Shown here: positions 31,671-42,636 of the stretch, piece after piece
Layout of the letters: every line of letters begins with the position of its first letter
How positions within the stretch are numbered: the first letter of the stretch is position 1
Assembly (NCBI GenBank): GCA_029718625.1
Contig: CM056380.1
Span: forward strand, 13,885,786-13,949,785
Reading direction: 5' to 3'
DNA from: Synaphobranchus kaupii
Taxonomy: Eukaryota; Chordata; Actinopteri; Anguilliformes; Synaphobranchidae
Length of the DNA stretch: 64,000 nucleotides
Translations under genes and position numbers: made by a program
Notes under the pieces: generated by a model
What the model was told of the DNA's origin: nothing
The model's input: the letters and a program-made list of their open reading frames with translations, nothing else
Databases searched by the model: none

Positions 31671-33481
31671 TTCAATTCAATTCAATTCAATTTTATTTGT
31701 ATAGCGCTTTTTACAGAGAACTGTCACAAAGACGCTGCACAGGGAGACAGAAGGAAAATTGAGCAAAAAAAACCAGGCCATAGCCCCCAACCAGCAAAAT
31801 GAGGTAAAAAACTCCCCGGTAGGGGAGAAAAAAACACTGAGCAGTGGCGAGAAAAAACTCCCCAGTGGGAAGAAATCTCGGAAGGAACCTGGCTAGAGAG
31901 GGGGTGCCCATCCTTCGCTGGCCGGCCCGGTTTAGACTAAAGGTGGACTGAATGGTAATAGTCAGTTCAATAATCAGTTCAATCATCAGTTCAATCATCA
32001 GTTCAATCATCAGTTCAAAGGGGGCGGGGTGATGCATCTGGGACTCCGGTTGCGTGAAGTCGGGAGGATAAACCAAACCAAAGGGGGGACGGGTCCGAAG
32101 CAGTCTGCAAACTCAGGGTGAGGGGCATAACTGGAGCAGTCTGCAAACTCAGGGTGAGAGGGGGACGGGCCGGAGTAATCTGCAGCTCAGGGTGAGAGAG
32201 GAAAAGAGAAGGTTAGCCCCCCCCCCCCCCCCCCCCCCCGACATCCTTAACTATAGGATTGACTAAAGAGGTACGTTTTTAGCCTACACTTAAAGACAGA
32301 AAGTGTGTCTGCAGCCCGTACATACATGGGAAGATTATTCCATAAAAAAGGGGCTCTGTAAGAGAAGGCTCTGCCACCCATTGTAATTTTAGATATAATA
32401 GGAATTTTCAAATAGCCAGCATTTTGAGAGCGAAGTAATCTAGGAGGACAGTAAGGAATGAGTAAGTCACTCAGATATTCAGGGGCCATGCCATTTAAAG
32501 CTTTAAACGCTAGAAGTAAAATCTTGTAGTCAATTCTGAATTTGACAGGCAGCCAATGAAGAGTTTTGAGCACCGGGCTGATGTGCTCCCATTTCTTGGT
32601 TCTAGTAAGAACCCTAGCGGCTGCATTCTGTACAAGTTGGAGGCGATTCAGGGCTGAGCCAGTGCAACCAGACAATAATGCATTGCAGTAGTCTAGTCGA
32701 GAGGTTACAAAGGCATGAACCATTTTTTCAGCATCCTCCAGGGACAACACCTTCCTTAATTTAGATATATTCCTCAGGTGGAAGAAGGCCATTCTTGTGA
32801 TATTGTTAATATGGGGCTGAAAGGAGAGATCTGAATCAATAATTACACCAAGGTTTTTAACAACCTTGTTAGGGGAGACAGAGAAGCAATCTAAATTTAA
32901 GGGAAGCTGTAAGAATTTATCTCGAAGGGATTTGGGACCTAATACTAATATCTCAGTCTTATCTGAGTTCAATAAGAGGAAATTTTGGGTCATCCAGGCC
33001 TTTACATCTTTGAGACAGGTCTCTAGTTTAGACAACTGGTCAACTTCACCTGGCTTAACTGATATATAAAGTTGTGTGTCATCTGCGTAGCAGTGGTAGT
33101 TAACACCATGTCTGCTTATAATGTTCCCAAGAGGGAGCATGTAAAGAGAAAAGAGCAGAGGACCCAAGACCGATCCTTGTGGTACTCCAAAGTTCACCTT
33201 AGAAAGTTCAGAGGACTGACTGTTTACCCTAACAAACTGGGATCTATCATAGAGATAGGATTTAAACCACATAAGAGCATGCCCGGTAATACCAACTAAA
33301 TTTTCTAGCCTGCAGAGGAGAATATTATGGTCTATAGTATCAAAGGCAGCGCTCAGGTCAAGTAAAACAAGAATAGAAATACAGCCACAGTCCAGAGAGA
33401 GGAACAAGTCATTCATTACTAGGGCAAGGGCGGTCTCGGTGCTATGGTGCTTCCTAAACCCACAATTAAATATTTGTTGAT
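31671..33481 (-). mobile_element. 5'-truncated L2 LINE inserted in the LINE-A 3' UTR
   Basis: The minus-strand element begins at 33481 in mid reverse transcriptase and ends at 31671 in the '(aattc)n ttttatttgtatagcgc' tail typical of fish L2 elements (plus-strand view). The 3' UTR has a pure C-run on the plus strand at about 32218-32239. Target duplications were not resolved because the tail is repetitive. Confidence 0.87.
32247..33481 (-). CDS. L2-clade reverse transcriptase, C-terminal two thirds, open
   Basis: The frame is open from the truncation point at 33481 to TAA at 32247 (411 codons; the internal Met at 33416 is not a true start). It begins QQIFNCGFRKHHSTETALAL. RT motif A is LLDLSAAFDTIDH, motif B FGVPQGSVLGPLLFS, motif C YHCYADDTQLY with both catalytic aspartates. 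The thumb is SRLDYCNALLSGC, LHWLPVKFRIDYKILLLAFK and the end LWNNLPMYVRAADTLSVFKC. The protein copies LINE RNA into DNA at the nicked target. The fingers and the endonuclease are missing through 5' truncation, so it cannot be autonomous. No stop or frameshift is visible, so this insertion is among the youngest LINE copies here. Confidence 0.88.
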
Positions 33482-35384
33482 GACTACGTTATCAAATAAC
33501 CTCCCCGCACAGGGATATTCAACTGAATGAATTGGACAGAGGCTGAGTTAGAAAAATACAAAAGGTTATTCCATACGCTGAGTTATTTTTAGAGGCTCAT
33601 GAGAAACCAACACTTTACGGCCGCGTAACCAGCATCACTAGCAGGCACAAATAAATTGAGGGACAAAAACCAAAAGGGAAAGACCCAACATACAAATTAA
33701 GAAACAGGGGCATTACCACCTCCTCTGACAAAAAGGAGGGGTCCCCCAGTCCTAAACCACCCAGCCAATCAAGGGGGAGGTCAGTTATCAATAAGCCCTA
33801 AGAGGGAAGTACAAGAAGGGCCGTTAAAACCCCAAATACAAACGTTACCCACACACTGCAATAAGAGCACACCCCACCAGGGGCAACCTTCTGATATGGT
33901 GATTTTCTTTACTCACAAGTTAGTACACCCCACTATGGGCAATTTCAAGATTGGTGATGATCTTCAGGTCCTACAACTAAAAAATTACCAAATGGGCAAC
34001 CGGGTGACCAGTCTGGCTGGAAGGGCTCGGGGCGGAAGAACTTTGGGGTCATACAGGGAGGGGAGGCACATGGGACCACCACTCCTGTCCCGGACAAGTG
34101 GGGAAAGGGGAAGGAGGAGGTGAAGCCAAACCAACAAATACACAACCAAACTCAACAAAACAAGCAATAATAAAAGTGCTCTGCTTCACAATGTACTTAT
34201 TATAGCTATGGGAAAACAGTGGTCAAACTAAAGATACGTAGAAAGTCCTAACACAGATAACCAAAATCAGTTTAATGCCATCTGGTGGCCATACACAATC
34301 TGAGTTAAAATACACATTTTAATTAAGCCAAGGCCACAACATCAAAATAGGCTAAACCATCTTTTTAAACATACTCTGTTGAATCTCATGACATTATATG
34401 ATAGCATTACCAATCACATTATATAATTTCATAATCCTAGGACATACCACAATAAATAAATAGCATAACAATGATTCCACATAGAATATCAATCAGTTTC
34501 ACTACAGTCATTAAGACAGCCTTTGTGTAACTATGGGTAAGAAAAATAATGCATGTATTTCGGTCCCTAAGCTACGGTAGTCGTATATTATAAAATGTTC
34601 ATTTATAGTGCAACGAGAGAATGGTTTAATATAATAAACCACGTAAGACAGACATATAATATTTAAAACAATCAATCTCTGAAATAGCCATGGCCAAGAA
34701 GGCACCTGCTATCGGTTCTTTACCCGGGGGAACCCTCTTTAGTTTTAGTGGTCTACCAGGCCGACTAGGAACGGCTCAGATGCACTGTTACAAAATGCAA
34801 AGGCCGGTTAAAAGGCTACGCAACACCAGGGGTACATATACAAGTGCAGATTATCATGCAGGTGACAAACTGAAGTTACGGCAAAAAAAAAATATCCGAA
34901 AGACCGCTTATTTAAATAAACTTGCTGGAGGCCGATATTCCCTCCCCACAACAGTGGCCAGTACAATGGAAAAAATACATTGTATTCTTAGCAAACACTC
35001 ACAAACCCGACTTCAGTTTTAAAACATTTCACACTTGGTCAAGGCAATGCAACATACCGCCTATTTAAAGATGCGCGATATTGTCCCGAAATGAATGATT
35101 TCCACTACAAAGCGCAGCTTTCATCAGAGCGTGCATACTGCTCAAGTAATCCAAAATACTGCAGAATAATAAATAAAAACATACCGAAATGAGTTATTTC
35201 AGCCCAGGACAAGCAACAAACAATTCTTCCAGTCCAGCAACCAATGCTCCATTCGCGGGCTCACGGATTCAAAGGGGGGTTACGTATTACAAAGGGCCGA
35301 CCTTTTATCAGTTCGGGGCGGAGATAAGCACCAGGTAGGGGTGGAGGCGGACACTATCGAGGGCGTACCTGCTACATTTGTAAC
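33482..35384. mobile_element. Unassigned insertion in LINE-A 3' UTR
   Basis: About 1.9 kb separates the L2 truncation point from the resumption of LINE-A 3' UTR. It begins about 'tgactacgttatcaaataac' and ends '...gagggcgtacctgctaca', which is compatible with a TG...CA element, but no duplicated flank or protein was found. The longest plus-strand frame (34690-35022) resembles nothing I know. It may also be sequence into which the L2 was inserted. Confidence 0.35.
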
Positions 35385-35490
35385 ATTTTATGCTGCTACC
35401 AGATTGGCCAGGTCTCCCTTGCAAAAGAGATCACCTGATCTCAATGGGATTAACCTGGTTAAATAAAGGTTAAATAAAAATTCTATCAAG
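35385..35490 (+). pseudogene. LINE-A fragment 6: 3' UTR end
   Basis: 'gccaggtctcccttgcaaaa', 'gatctcaatgggattaacct' and 'ggttaaataaaggttaaata' are the 3' terminus of a common fish Rex/CR1-group LINE. This closes the element that starts at 19110. Confidence 0.78.
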
Positions 35491-35525
35491 CACCGCTCTG
35501 GCCTGCTCCTTGTTTTGTTTTACCA

Positions 35526-36046
35526 ACTCCTGTAACCTGCGTGTGTAGGTATGGTTGTTTGTGTGTGTACTCCTGTAACCTGCGTGTGTAGGTATGGTTG
35601 TTTGTGTGTGTACTCCTGTAACCTGCGTGTGTAGGTATGGTTGTTTGTGTGTGTGCTCCTGTAACCTGCGTGTGTAGGTATGGTTGTTTGTGTGTGTGTA
35701 CTCCTGTAACCTGCGTGTGTAGGTATGGTTGTTTGTGTGTGTACTCCTGTAACCTGTGTGTGTAGGTATGGTTGTTTGTGTGTGTACTCCTGTAACCTGC
35801 GTGTGTAGGTATGGTTGTTTGTGTGTGTACTCCTGTAACCTGTGTGTGTAGGTATGGTTGTTTGTGTGTGTACTCCTGTAACCTGTGTGTGTAGGTATGG
35901 TTGTTTGTGTGTGTACTCCTGTAACCTGTGTGTGTAGGTATGGTTGTTTGTGTGTGTACTCCTGTAACCTGTGTGTGTAGGTATGGTTGTTTGTGTGTGT
36001 ACTCCTGTAACCTGTGTGTGTAGGTATGGTTGTTTGTGTGTGTATT
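35526..36046. repeat. 43-bp minisatellite, about 12 copies
   Basis: 'actcctgtaacctgcgtgtg' recurs at 35526, 35569, 35612, 35655 and on to about 36001, spaced 43 bp (some 45 through an extra GT). Early copies have CTGCG, later ones CTGTG. All minus-strand frames are open by composition; no protein is inferred. Confidence 0.95.
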
Positions 36047-36347
36047 CTGTAGGCCAGAAATATTTATTTTTTTGTCTGTTTACAATCTTTAGCTCATATT
36101 GGTTCTCTGATTGTGTTGTGGCCAGGGGTCGCGTTAGGCCGGCATTTGCCGGTTTTGACCGTTTTTTTATGACAAAGGCCGGAAAATGTAATTCCCTCCG
36201 GACATTCGGGCCGGTAAAAAAACAAAAAAAATGTTTTACTTTGCAATATAGTAATTTCTCAAAACCACGGCAATTTATCATTAGGCCAATTATCACCGCA
36301 AATCAGACACCGCTACTCTCAGAGACGCAAAACGCGACACTATTCCA

Positions 36348-36626
36348 ATGATGACAGCTCTCCGGGGCTACGGAGGATTAAGATTTCAAACAGCCTGTGA
36401 AGTTTTTATCCGAGAATTTCCCGACATTTATCCTGACTGGGCGAAGGTGGCAAAGATGGCCTGTGTCATTCCCGTGTCAAGTGTGCCAGCAGAGTGGGGA
36501 TTCTCGCTCCAAAACCAGATCAAAACCGCACTCAGAAGGTTACCCGACTCATGCGTATCTCAAGCTGCACTAAAACTTACGAGAAATTCGATTTCAAATC
36601 AGCAGCTGCTCACTTCCATGAAATGA
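36348..36626 (+). pseudogene. hAT transposase C-terminal dimerisation domain fragment
   Basis: Reads FIREFPDIYPDWAKVAKMAC followed by VIPVSSVPAEWGFSLQNQIK and TALRRLPDSCVSQAALKL. 'IPVSS...E.GFS..N.IKTALR..L' is the hATC dimerisation signature of ZNF862/KIAA1586-like transposases; the conserved Glu is present (AEWGFS). Everything N-terminal of it is missing, so it is dead. Confidence 0.8.
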
Positions 36627-37059
36627 AGCATCGTCGCAAATGAAAAGGCCGTTTTTAACTGTCAGTAGGCATAGGCAACTTGAACTTAATAGGCTATTAG
36701 CTTGATATAATCAGCATTTTTTTTCCTTGTTAAATCAATAGCCTACACTGTTCTGGTCAGACTTTCCCGAAAGCGTTGTTCGTTAACGTTAGGTCGGATC
36801 CCAATTGTCACGTGTTGTTGCTGGCTCTTTTCCTTATAGCATCTTCCGCAACTCTGCAATTTGCCTTGGAGTAAAGAAATGTTAAAATCGTTATTCAAAA
36901 TGAGGTTATTGCTTGCTATTCTGAAGAACAATGTGTTCTAATAAACTAATGATGCAAAATCAAGACAGCTTCTGTGCTTGAGAAAACATTACGCACGCAG
37001 TCACGCATACAAAATGCGCGATTTTAATGTAATTCATCCGCTTGTGCAAGGCGAAGCTG

Positions 37060-38530
37060 TTATATTACATTTGTTGGGACAATGGACTACAAGCCCCACA
37101 ATGAACTACAGTCACTCCCGAGATAACAGTGACGCATTCAACATCGCCTCCCGACTGCAATAAAAGTTACAGCGTCCAATGCGGTCGGGCTGAGAAATGC
37201 ACGTCACTCACCCGAGGGATAAAACTTTGGGACCCCCCAGAGTTCGCTCTCTCTGGCGTGCGGTAACGAACTGTATGCATTAAAGAGACCAATTTACTTC
37301 GTGAACTAAATCTAAAATATTTTAACCCTTGATCACGGTTATAGTTTCAGATTTTAGAATCCGAAGTAGTGCACTAATCCAACCCGACAATTCTGTTGGA
37401 GACTGCTCCACGGGCAGTTCGGGAATTCCAGTTCCAAAGACGACCGGTTCTCTTTGTTACTTTTGTCGACGCGAATTCCCCCGCGAGGCCTCCGACCAGG
37501 ACTACGCCTCAGGAGACTTGGACATCACCCAGGACCTGTGTTTCCAAGTCATCCATCCCGGGATCCCCTTTTTTTCTTCCCGACGACGGTCGGACGAACA
37601 CTAGCCTACGAACTGCGGTGTCTGGTCTCATGAGACCGGACCTCAAGTAAGGCCGTATTATCTGGGTACAGATTGGCTGGCACCTATATGGTGATACTGT
37701 ATTGCAGTTAACTGCATTTAAGTCTGATGAGGTTATGCTGGGCAATAACTGTTTTTACTCGCTGTGTGATATATGATGTGTTGTTAGTTTCCCTAACTGT
37801 ACTGCATGATTTTGTGTTGCTACATATATTATCTAAAAGTGTGATTTCCCCTCTTTCGATCTGGGCACGATAATATCCTAAATTCGGGACTAACCGTAAT
37901 TAGATAACGGGATATTTATAACGCGCTTCCCCAAGCGCTAGTAGAAATAAATTCCCTAGAATCAATCACGGCTCGATTAGTGATAGAGGCATAATTCAGC
38001 CTATTAAGAAAGTGCCAGATCTCCCTACGGCTTGAGTAGGCTCGGCCTGAGCGTGCTGAAGCCATATTCATACTTCCCTCCCTCTTCCGACACGCGTACA
38101 CGCGTGTTCGTGTGCCTCACCTCCATCTTTCTTTCTCTCCCTCTTTCTTTGTCTCCGCCACGTGCACCCGCGTGCACGCGCATCCTTACCTCCTTTGTGT
38201 GTGTTCTATCTATATCACCCCGCCGTGGGATATAATCGTTTATTACCTGGTTACCCTTTTGTAATAAACTATATTATTTGCATCTGGTGTTGGCGTGAAT
38301 ATTTCAAGCATTTATAAAAAGTCACACTCACAGAACAGATACAAATCTCCCGTAATTCAACGTGGAGTATTGTTAAAGTTTAAAGGTAATTAGACTCTAT
38401 ATTACTTCCACTAGAATAACCGGGTACTCCACAACGCAATTCCTTTAGCGGAATGCGCTACTTCTCGTTCTAGGGCGTTATAATTACATGAGACTGATTA
38501 ATAAATATAAATTATACCTTTTGACCCTAC
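37060..38530. mobile_element. LTR-like sequence inside the hAT element
   Basis: Promoter-like and leader-like sequence without coding capacity: 'gcaataaaagttacagcg' at about 37157, 'gcattaaagagaccaattta' at about 37278, and a polyadenylation-like 'ttgtaataaactatattat' at about 38260 followed by a tail with 'atgagactgatta' at about 38488. The tail resembles 63235-63500. Borders and class are uncertain; no gag, pol or env fragment is seen. Confidence 0.3.
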
Positions 38531-39421
38531 ACATTTTTATATTATTCCTTTATTTTCAAATAGTTTTCAGTCCAAAATATAATACTATGCTGCAACATAT
38601 GTTGTTAGGCTACATCATTAAATGCACCTGCCTGTCGTACATGCAATGAAAATACACGTAGATATGGCCGTTTTTTTTTAATCACATGTCCGACAAACCG
38701 TAATCATTCCGGACATTCTGGCCGGCAGTTTAAAATCCTAGCGCGAACTCTGGTTGTGGCATAGTTGTGTTGTGTCCATTTCATGGTCACCTCTGTTACT
38801 GAAACTCTGGGGACTCTTGGGATGTAACAGCACGCATATATGTATGGATGTGATAAAAGCTAACACCCAGCTAAAGGCAGGTTCACTTTATAAACAGGAA
38901 GTAATACACATGCTCATATACAGTGCCCTCCACTATAATTGGCACCCCTGGTAAAGATCAGTAAAAAGGGTTATAAATAATTCAGTTTGGTGAATTAGCT
39001 TAATCTCTCACTGAAAAAATGAGAAAAATCCAACCTTTAATTGAAGTAAATTTATTATGAGGAAAAAAAAAATCCCTCATTAAGAAATACTTAACAAAAC
39101 CATGTGTGCCACAATTATTGGCACCCCTGCATTTATATAAAGAATAAAGAAATCATTTTTAATATTTGTTCGCATATCCTTTGCACACCATGACTTCCTG
39201 ATGTCTGTGACGCAACAACATCAAAAGACTTTTGATATCTTATTTTCTGGTACTCTTACAAGCGATGCTATAACTTCTCTGCATTTGAATGGATCTCTAT
39301 GGGAATTGGGGGGTGGGAATAGAGTTAGCTGTAAATTACACTGGAACAGTATAGAACACATGGTTGGCTAAATTGCTCTAAGTCATCAAGGGTCTGATGT
39401 ATCAAACAAGCCTTAAACCAC

Positions 39422-40064
39422 GTAAAAAGGGGGTAATCCCAAACGCGCTACAGGCCAGCTATATAAAAAAGGACTATAGGTGCTCAACAAAAGGACCAGC
39501 GAACTGAAAGAATACCTTACCCGGACCACTTCACCAGGACTTATCCGAGATAAGGAGGACTAGAGCACACAGAGATCAGAGCAAAAAATTATTTAATGGG
39601 ACTGACGTTTCGACGTCAACGACGTCTTCTTCAGAGCCAAAAGGAAAAACAGACAACGCACCGGGAGGTATATAAATACCCTCCCATCAATTACACATTG
39701 TAAGGTGCGCATGTGTGGGACTAATAGATCTCGTCATTGATTCCACATAAATAATGTTATATTCTTTAGCAGGGTAGAGAGAAGACTGACAAATATCATA
39801 GGTAATTAAACTGAATGATATCCTATTATGAGCATGGCATAAACAATATATAATGAAAATCAAATAGCCTATACACAAATTACAAAAAACATGAAAGATT
39901 CAGAGACTAATTTAACTCATTGGGTTCCAAACTATTAAGTGTATGTATCCAGTACGCCTCTCTGCGGAGCAATTTCTTAATAATATCTCCGCCTCTGGAT
40001 GACAAAATGACTCTCTCAATACCCCAAAATTTTAGGGCAGAGCTGGAAATTTTATGGCTGTAAT
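39422..40064 (-). mobile_element. Truncated Penelope-like element (GIY-YIG C-terminus and 3' end)
   Basis: On the minus strand, SSSALKFWGIERVILSSRGG followed by DIIKKLLRREAYWIHTLNSL and EPNELN-stop (stop at 39907-39909) is the C-terminal end of the GIY-YIG endonuclease of Penelope-like elements ('REAYWIHTLxxLxPxGLN'). The endonuclease nicks the target for insertion. The non-coding 3' part contains a hammerhead-like motif (39597-39640). Direct repeats of about 39 bp (39383-39421 and 40065-40103, about 85% alike) flank it and belong to the MITE target. The element is heavily 5'-truncated. Confidence 0.85.
39597..39640 (-). ncRNA. Hammerhead-ribozyme-like motif in the Penelope-like 3' region
   Basis: Minus-strand order: GGCT, CTGAAGA, A, GACGTC-GTT-GACGTC, GAAA, CGTC, AGTCC. 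This gives the CUGANGA box, a perfect 6-bp stem II, the GAAA box, a GUC cleavage triplet and a possible stem I (GGCT with AGTC, one wobble). One extra A between CUGANGA and stem II, and a nearly absent stem III, depart from the consensus. Penelope-like elements are known to carry minimal hammerheads. Activity is untested. Confidence 0.45.
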
Positions 40065-40605
40065 TCATCAAGGGTCTGAGTTATCAAACGAGACTTATAC
40101 CACCAGTCTGCTGCCAGAAATACAGTAGATATGGCTGGATAACTTGAAGGGTTTCTTCTCCTGACATATTTTTCCAGAGTTCAATAGGAAAATTTGTCAG
40201 GAGAAACAACCCTTAAAGTGATCCATCCATATCTACTGCATATCATGGCATGCAAAGGATATGTGACCAAATATTAAAAATGATTACTTTATTCTATATA
40301 TACGTAAATACAAAGGTGCCAATAATTGTGGCACACGTGGTTTTGTTAAAAATAATTATTTGTTGATGAGGGATTTGTTTTTCTCATAATAAATTTACTT
40401 TAATTAAAGGTTGGATTTTTTACATTTTTTCAGGGTGACAATAAGCTAATTCACCAAACGGCAAATTTTTTATAACCCTTTTTACTCATCTTTACCAGGG
40501 GTGCCAATAATAGTGGAGGGCACTGCATATGTATGGATGTGATAAAAGAATTGAAGGAATCTGTATGTAGGGTAGAAAATCACAACAAGGACCATCACTG
40601 TAGAC

Positions 40606-40890
40606 CAGGGGTCAGCAACTCCAGGCCTCGCGGGCCGGTGTTTATGCAGTTTTTTGCTGCCACCAGTTACCAATCATTCAATTGGTGAAATCATTTTTGT
40701 GATTTGATATTTTAGATACAATCTGCAATATGAACAGCAGCTCTTGTGCCTGTATTGACGTATTGTAGCGTTTTATTGTGGCCTAATTTACAAGTGAATC
40801 AGTGTTGGTGTATATGACTAATTAGCTGATTGAGCCTGGGTAACTGATGGCAGCAAAAACCTGCGTACACACCGGCCAGCGAGACCTGGA
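40606..40890. mobile_element. hAT-type MITE whose right end has been turned into a satellite
   Basis: It begins CAGGGGTCAGCAACTCCAGG and includes 'tgctgccaccagttacc'; the opposite side shows the matching 'ggtaactgatggcagcaaaa' then 'cctgcgtacacaccggcc' and 'gagacctggagtt'. The expected last bases 'gctgacccctg' are missing; instead the terminal segment is repeated as the 37-bp array. Confidence 0.75.
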
Positions 40891-42192
40891 GTTAAACCTG
40901 CATACACACCGGCCCGCGAGACCTAGATTTAAACCTGCATACACACCAGCCAGCGAGACCTGGAGTTAAACCTGCATACACACCGGCCCGCGAGACCTGG
41001 AGTTAAACCTGCATACACACCGGCCCGCGAGGCCTGGAGTTAAACCTGCATACACACCGGCCCGCGAGGCCTGGAGTTAAACCTGCATACACACCGGCCA
41101 GCAAGACCTGGAGTTAAACCTGCATACACACCGGCCCGCAAGGCCTGGAGTTAAACCTGCATACACACCGGCCCACGAGACCTGGAGTTAAACCTGAATA
41201 CACACCGGCCGACCAGGCCTGGAGTTAAACCTGCATACACACCGGCCCGCAAGGCCTGGAGTTAAACCTGCATACACACCGGCCCGCAAGGCCTGGAGTT
41301 AAACCTGCATACACACCGGCCCGCGAGACCTGGAGTTAAACCTGCATACACACCGGCCTGCGAGGCCTGGAGTTAAACCTGCATACAAACCGGCCCGCGA
41401 GACCTGGAGTTAAACCTGCATACACACCGGCCTGCGAGGCCTGGAGATAAACCTGCATACAAACCGGCCCGCGAGACCTGGAGTTAAACCTGCATACACA
41501 CCAGCCTACGAGGCCTGGAGTTAAACCTGCATACACACCGGCCTGCAAGGCCTGGAGTTAAACCTGCATACACACCGGCCTGCGAGGCCTGGAGTTAAAC
41601 CTGCATACACACCGGCCCGCGAGGCCTGGAGTTAAACTTGCATACACACTGGCTCGCAAGGCCTGGAGTTAAACCTGCATACACACCAGCCTGCAAGGCC
41701 TGGAGTTAAACCTGCATACACACCGGCCTGCGAGGCCTGGAGTTAAACCTGCATACACACCGGCCCGCGAGGCCTGGAGTTAAACCTGCATACACACTGG
41801 CTCGCGAGGCCTGGAGTTAAACCTGCATACACACCGGCCTGCGAGGCCTGGAGTTAAACCTGCATACACACCAGCCTACGAGGCCTGGAGTTAAACCTGC
41901 ATACACACCGGCCTGCGAGGACTGGAGTTAAACCTGTGTACACACCGACCTGCGAGGCCTGGAGTTAAACCTGCATACACACCAGCCTAGGAGGCCTGGA
42001 GTTAAACCTGCATACACACCGGCCCGCAAGGCCTGGAGTTAAACCTGCATACACACCGGCCCACCAGGCCTGGAGTTAAACCTGCATACACACCGGCCCA
42101 CAAGACCTGGAGTTAAACCTGCATACACACCGGCCCACAAGACCTGGAGTTAAACCTGCATACACACCGGCCCGCAAGGCCTGGAGTTAAAC
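40860..42192. repeat. 37-bp satellite derived from a hAT terminus, about 36 copies
   Basis: Monomer: 'aacctgcatacacaccggcc' plus 'cgcgaggcctggagtta'. Variants are C/T at CpG sites (CCCGCGAG, CCTGCGAG, CCCGCAAG), as expected from methylation-driven decay. The monomer equals the inner part of the right end of the MITE at 40606. It abuts the 48-bp array at 42193 with no spacer. Confidence 0.93.
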
Positions 42193-42478
42193 CGCTTATA
42201 TACAAACTCATAAGCACAGAATAATACGCTTATATACAAACTCATATAAGCAGAGAAGCACACCCCAGTCAAAACGCTTATATACAAACTCATATAAGCA
42301 CAGTAGCACACCCCAGTCAATACGCTTATATACAAACTCATATAAGCACAGTAGCACACCCCAGTCAATACGCTTATATACAAACTCATATAAGCACAGT
42401 AGCACACCCCAGTCAATACGCTTATATACAAACTCATATAAGCACAGTAGCACACCCCAGTCACCCCATACGCTTATA
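42193..42478. repeat. 48-bp hairpin satellite, unit A, about 6 copies
   Basis: Monomer 'cgcttatatacaaactcata' + 'taagcacagtagcacacccc' + 'agtcaata'. Inside, GCTTATAT and ATATAAGC form a perfect 8-bp stem around an 8-base loop. The first copy is damaged where it meets the 37-bp array. Confidence 0.93.
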
Positions 42479-42636
42479 TGCAAACAAGTATACATACAAA
42501 CATTCAGGTTACAGTTTTTGAAAATGAACGGGGTCAGTAAAAATTTTTTCCTCCCTGTGACAAAATTAAAACCCTTACACAGTCAAAATCACTAATTCTA
42601 TTTAGTTAAGGTCACACAGTACACAGCACAACTCAC

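Larger units (their letters stand above)
36123..38752 (+). mobile_element. hAT element remnant with 8-bp duplication GTTGTGGC
   Basis: GTTGTGGC flanks it at 36115-36122 and 38753-38760. Ends CAGGGGTCGCGTTAGG and the complement of 'cctagcgcgaactctg' are imperfect inverted repeats; both sides share 'cggacattc(g/t)ggccgg'. A transposase C-terminus remains at 36348-36626. The centre is filled with LTR-like sequence. Confidence 0.85.
38921..40525. mobile_element. Second copy of the Tc1-like MITE, interrupted
   Basis: Ends are the same as those of the copy at 14926-15540 ('cagtgccctccactata...', '...agtggagggcactg'). TA precedes the left end; the right TA has become CA. The homology to the other copy breaks at about 39383 and resumes at about 40065, with a Penelope-like fragment between. 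Confidence 0.9.

Noticed and set aside
34690..35022. 110-codon plus-strand frame
   Set aside because: No recognisable domain, no splice or promoter context; lies in an unassigned insertion.
35520..36296. 258-codon frame rich in His-Thr-Gln
   Set aside because: Lies almost wholly in the 43-bp minisatellite; open in all frames by composition.
40065..40103. Reading of the Penelope-like protein upstream through the right flank repeat
   Set aside because: The same sequence is native to the MITE target (seen inverted at about 14418-14463), so the continued open frame is chance.
40860..42192. CRISPR-like appearance of regularly spaced repeats (also at 8931-10020 and 49431-51112)
   Set aside because: The repeats are head-to-tail monomers without unique spacers, in a vertebrate genome with no cas genes.
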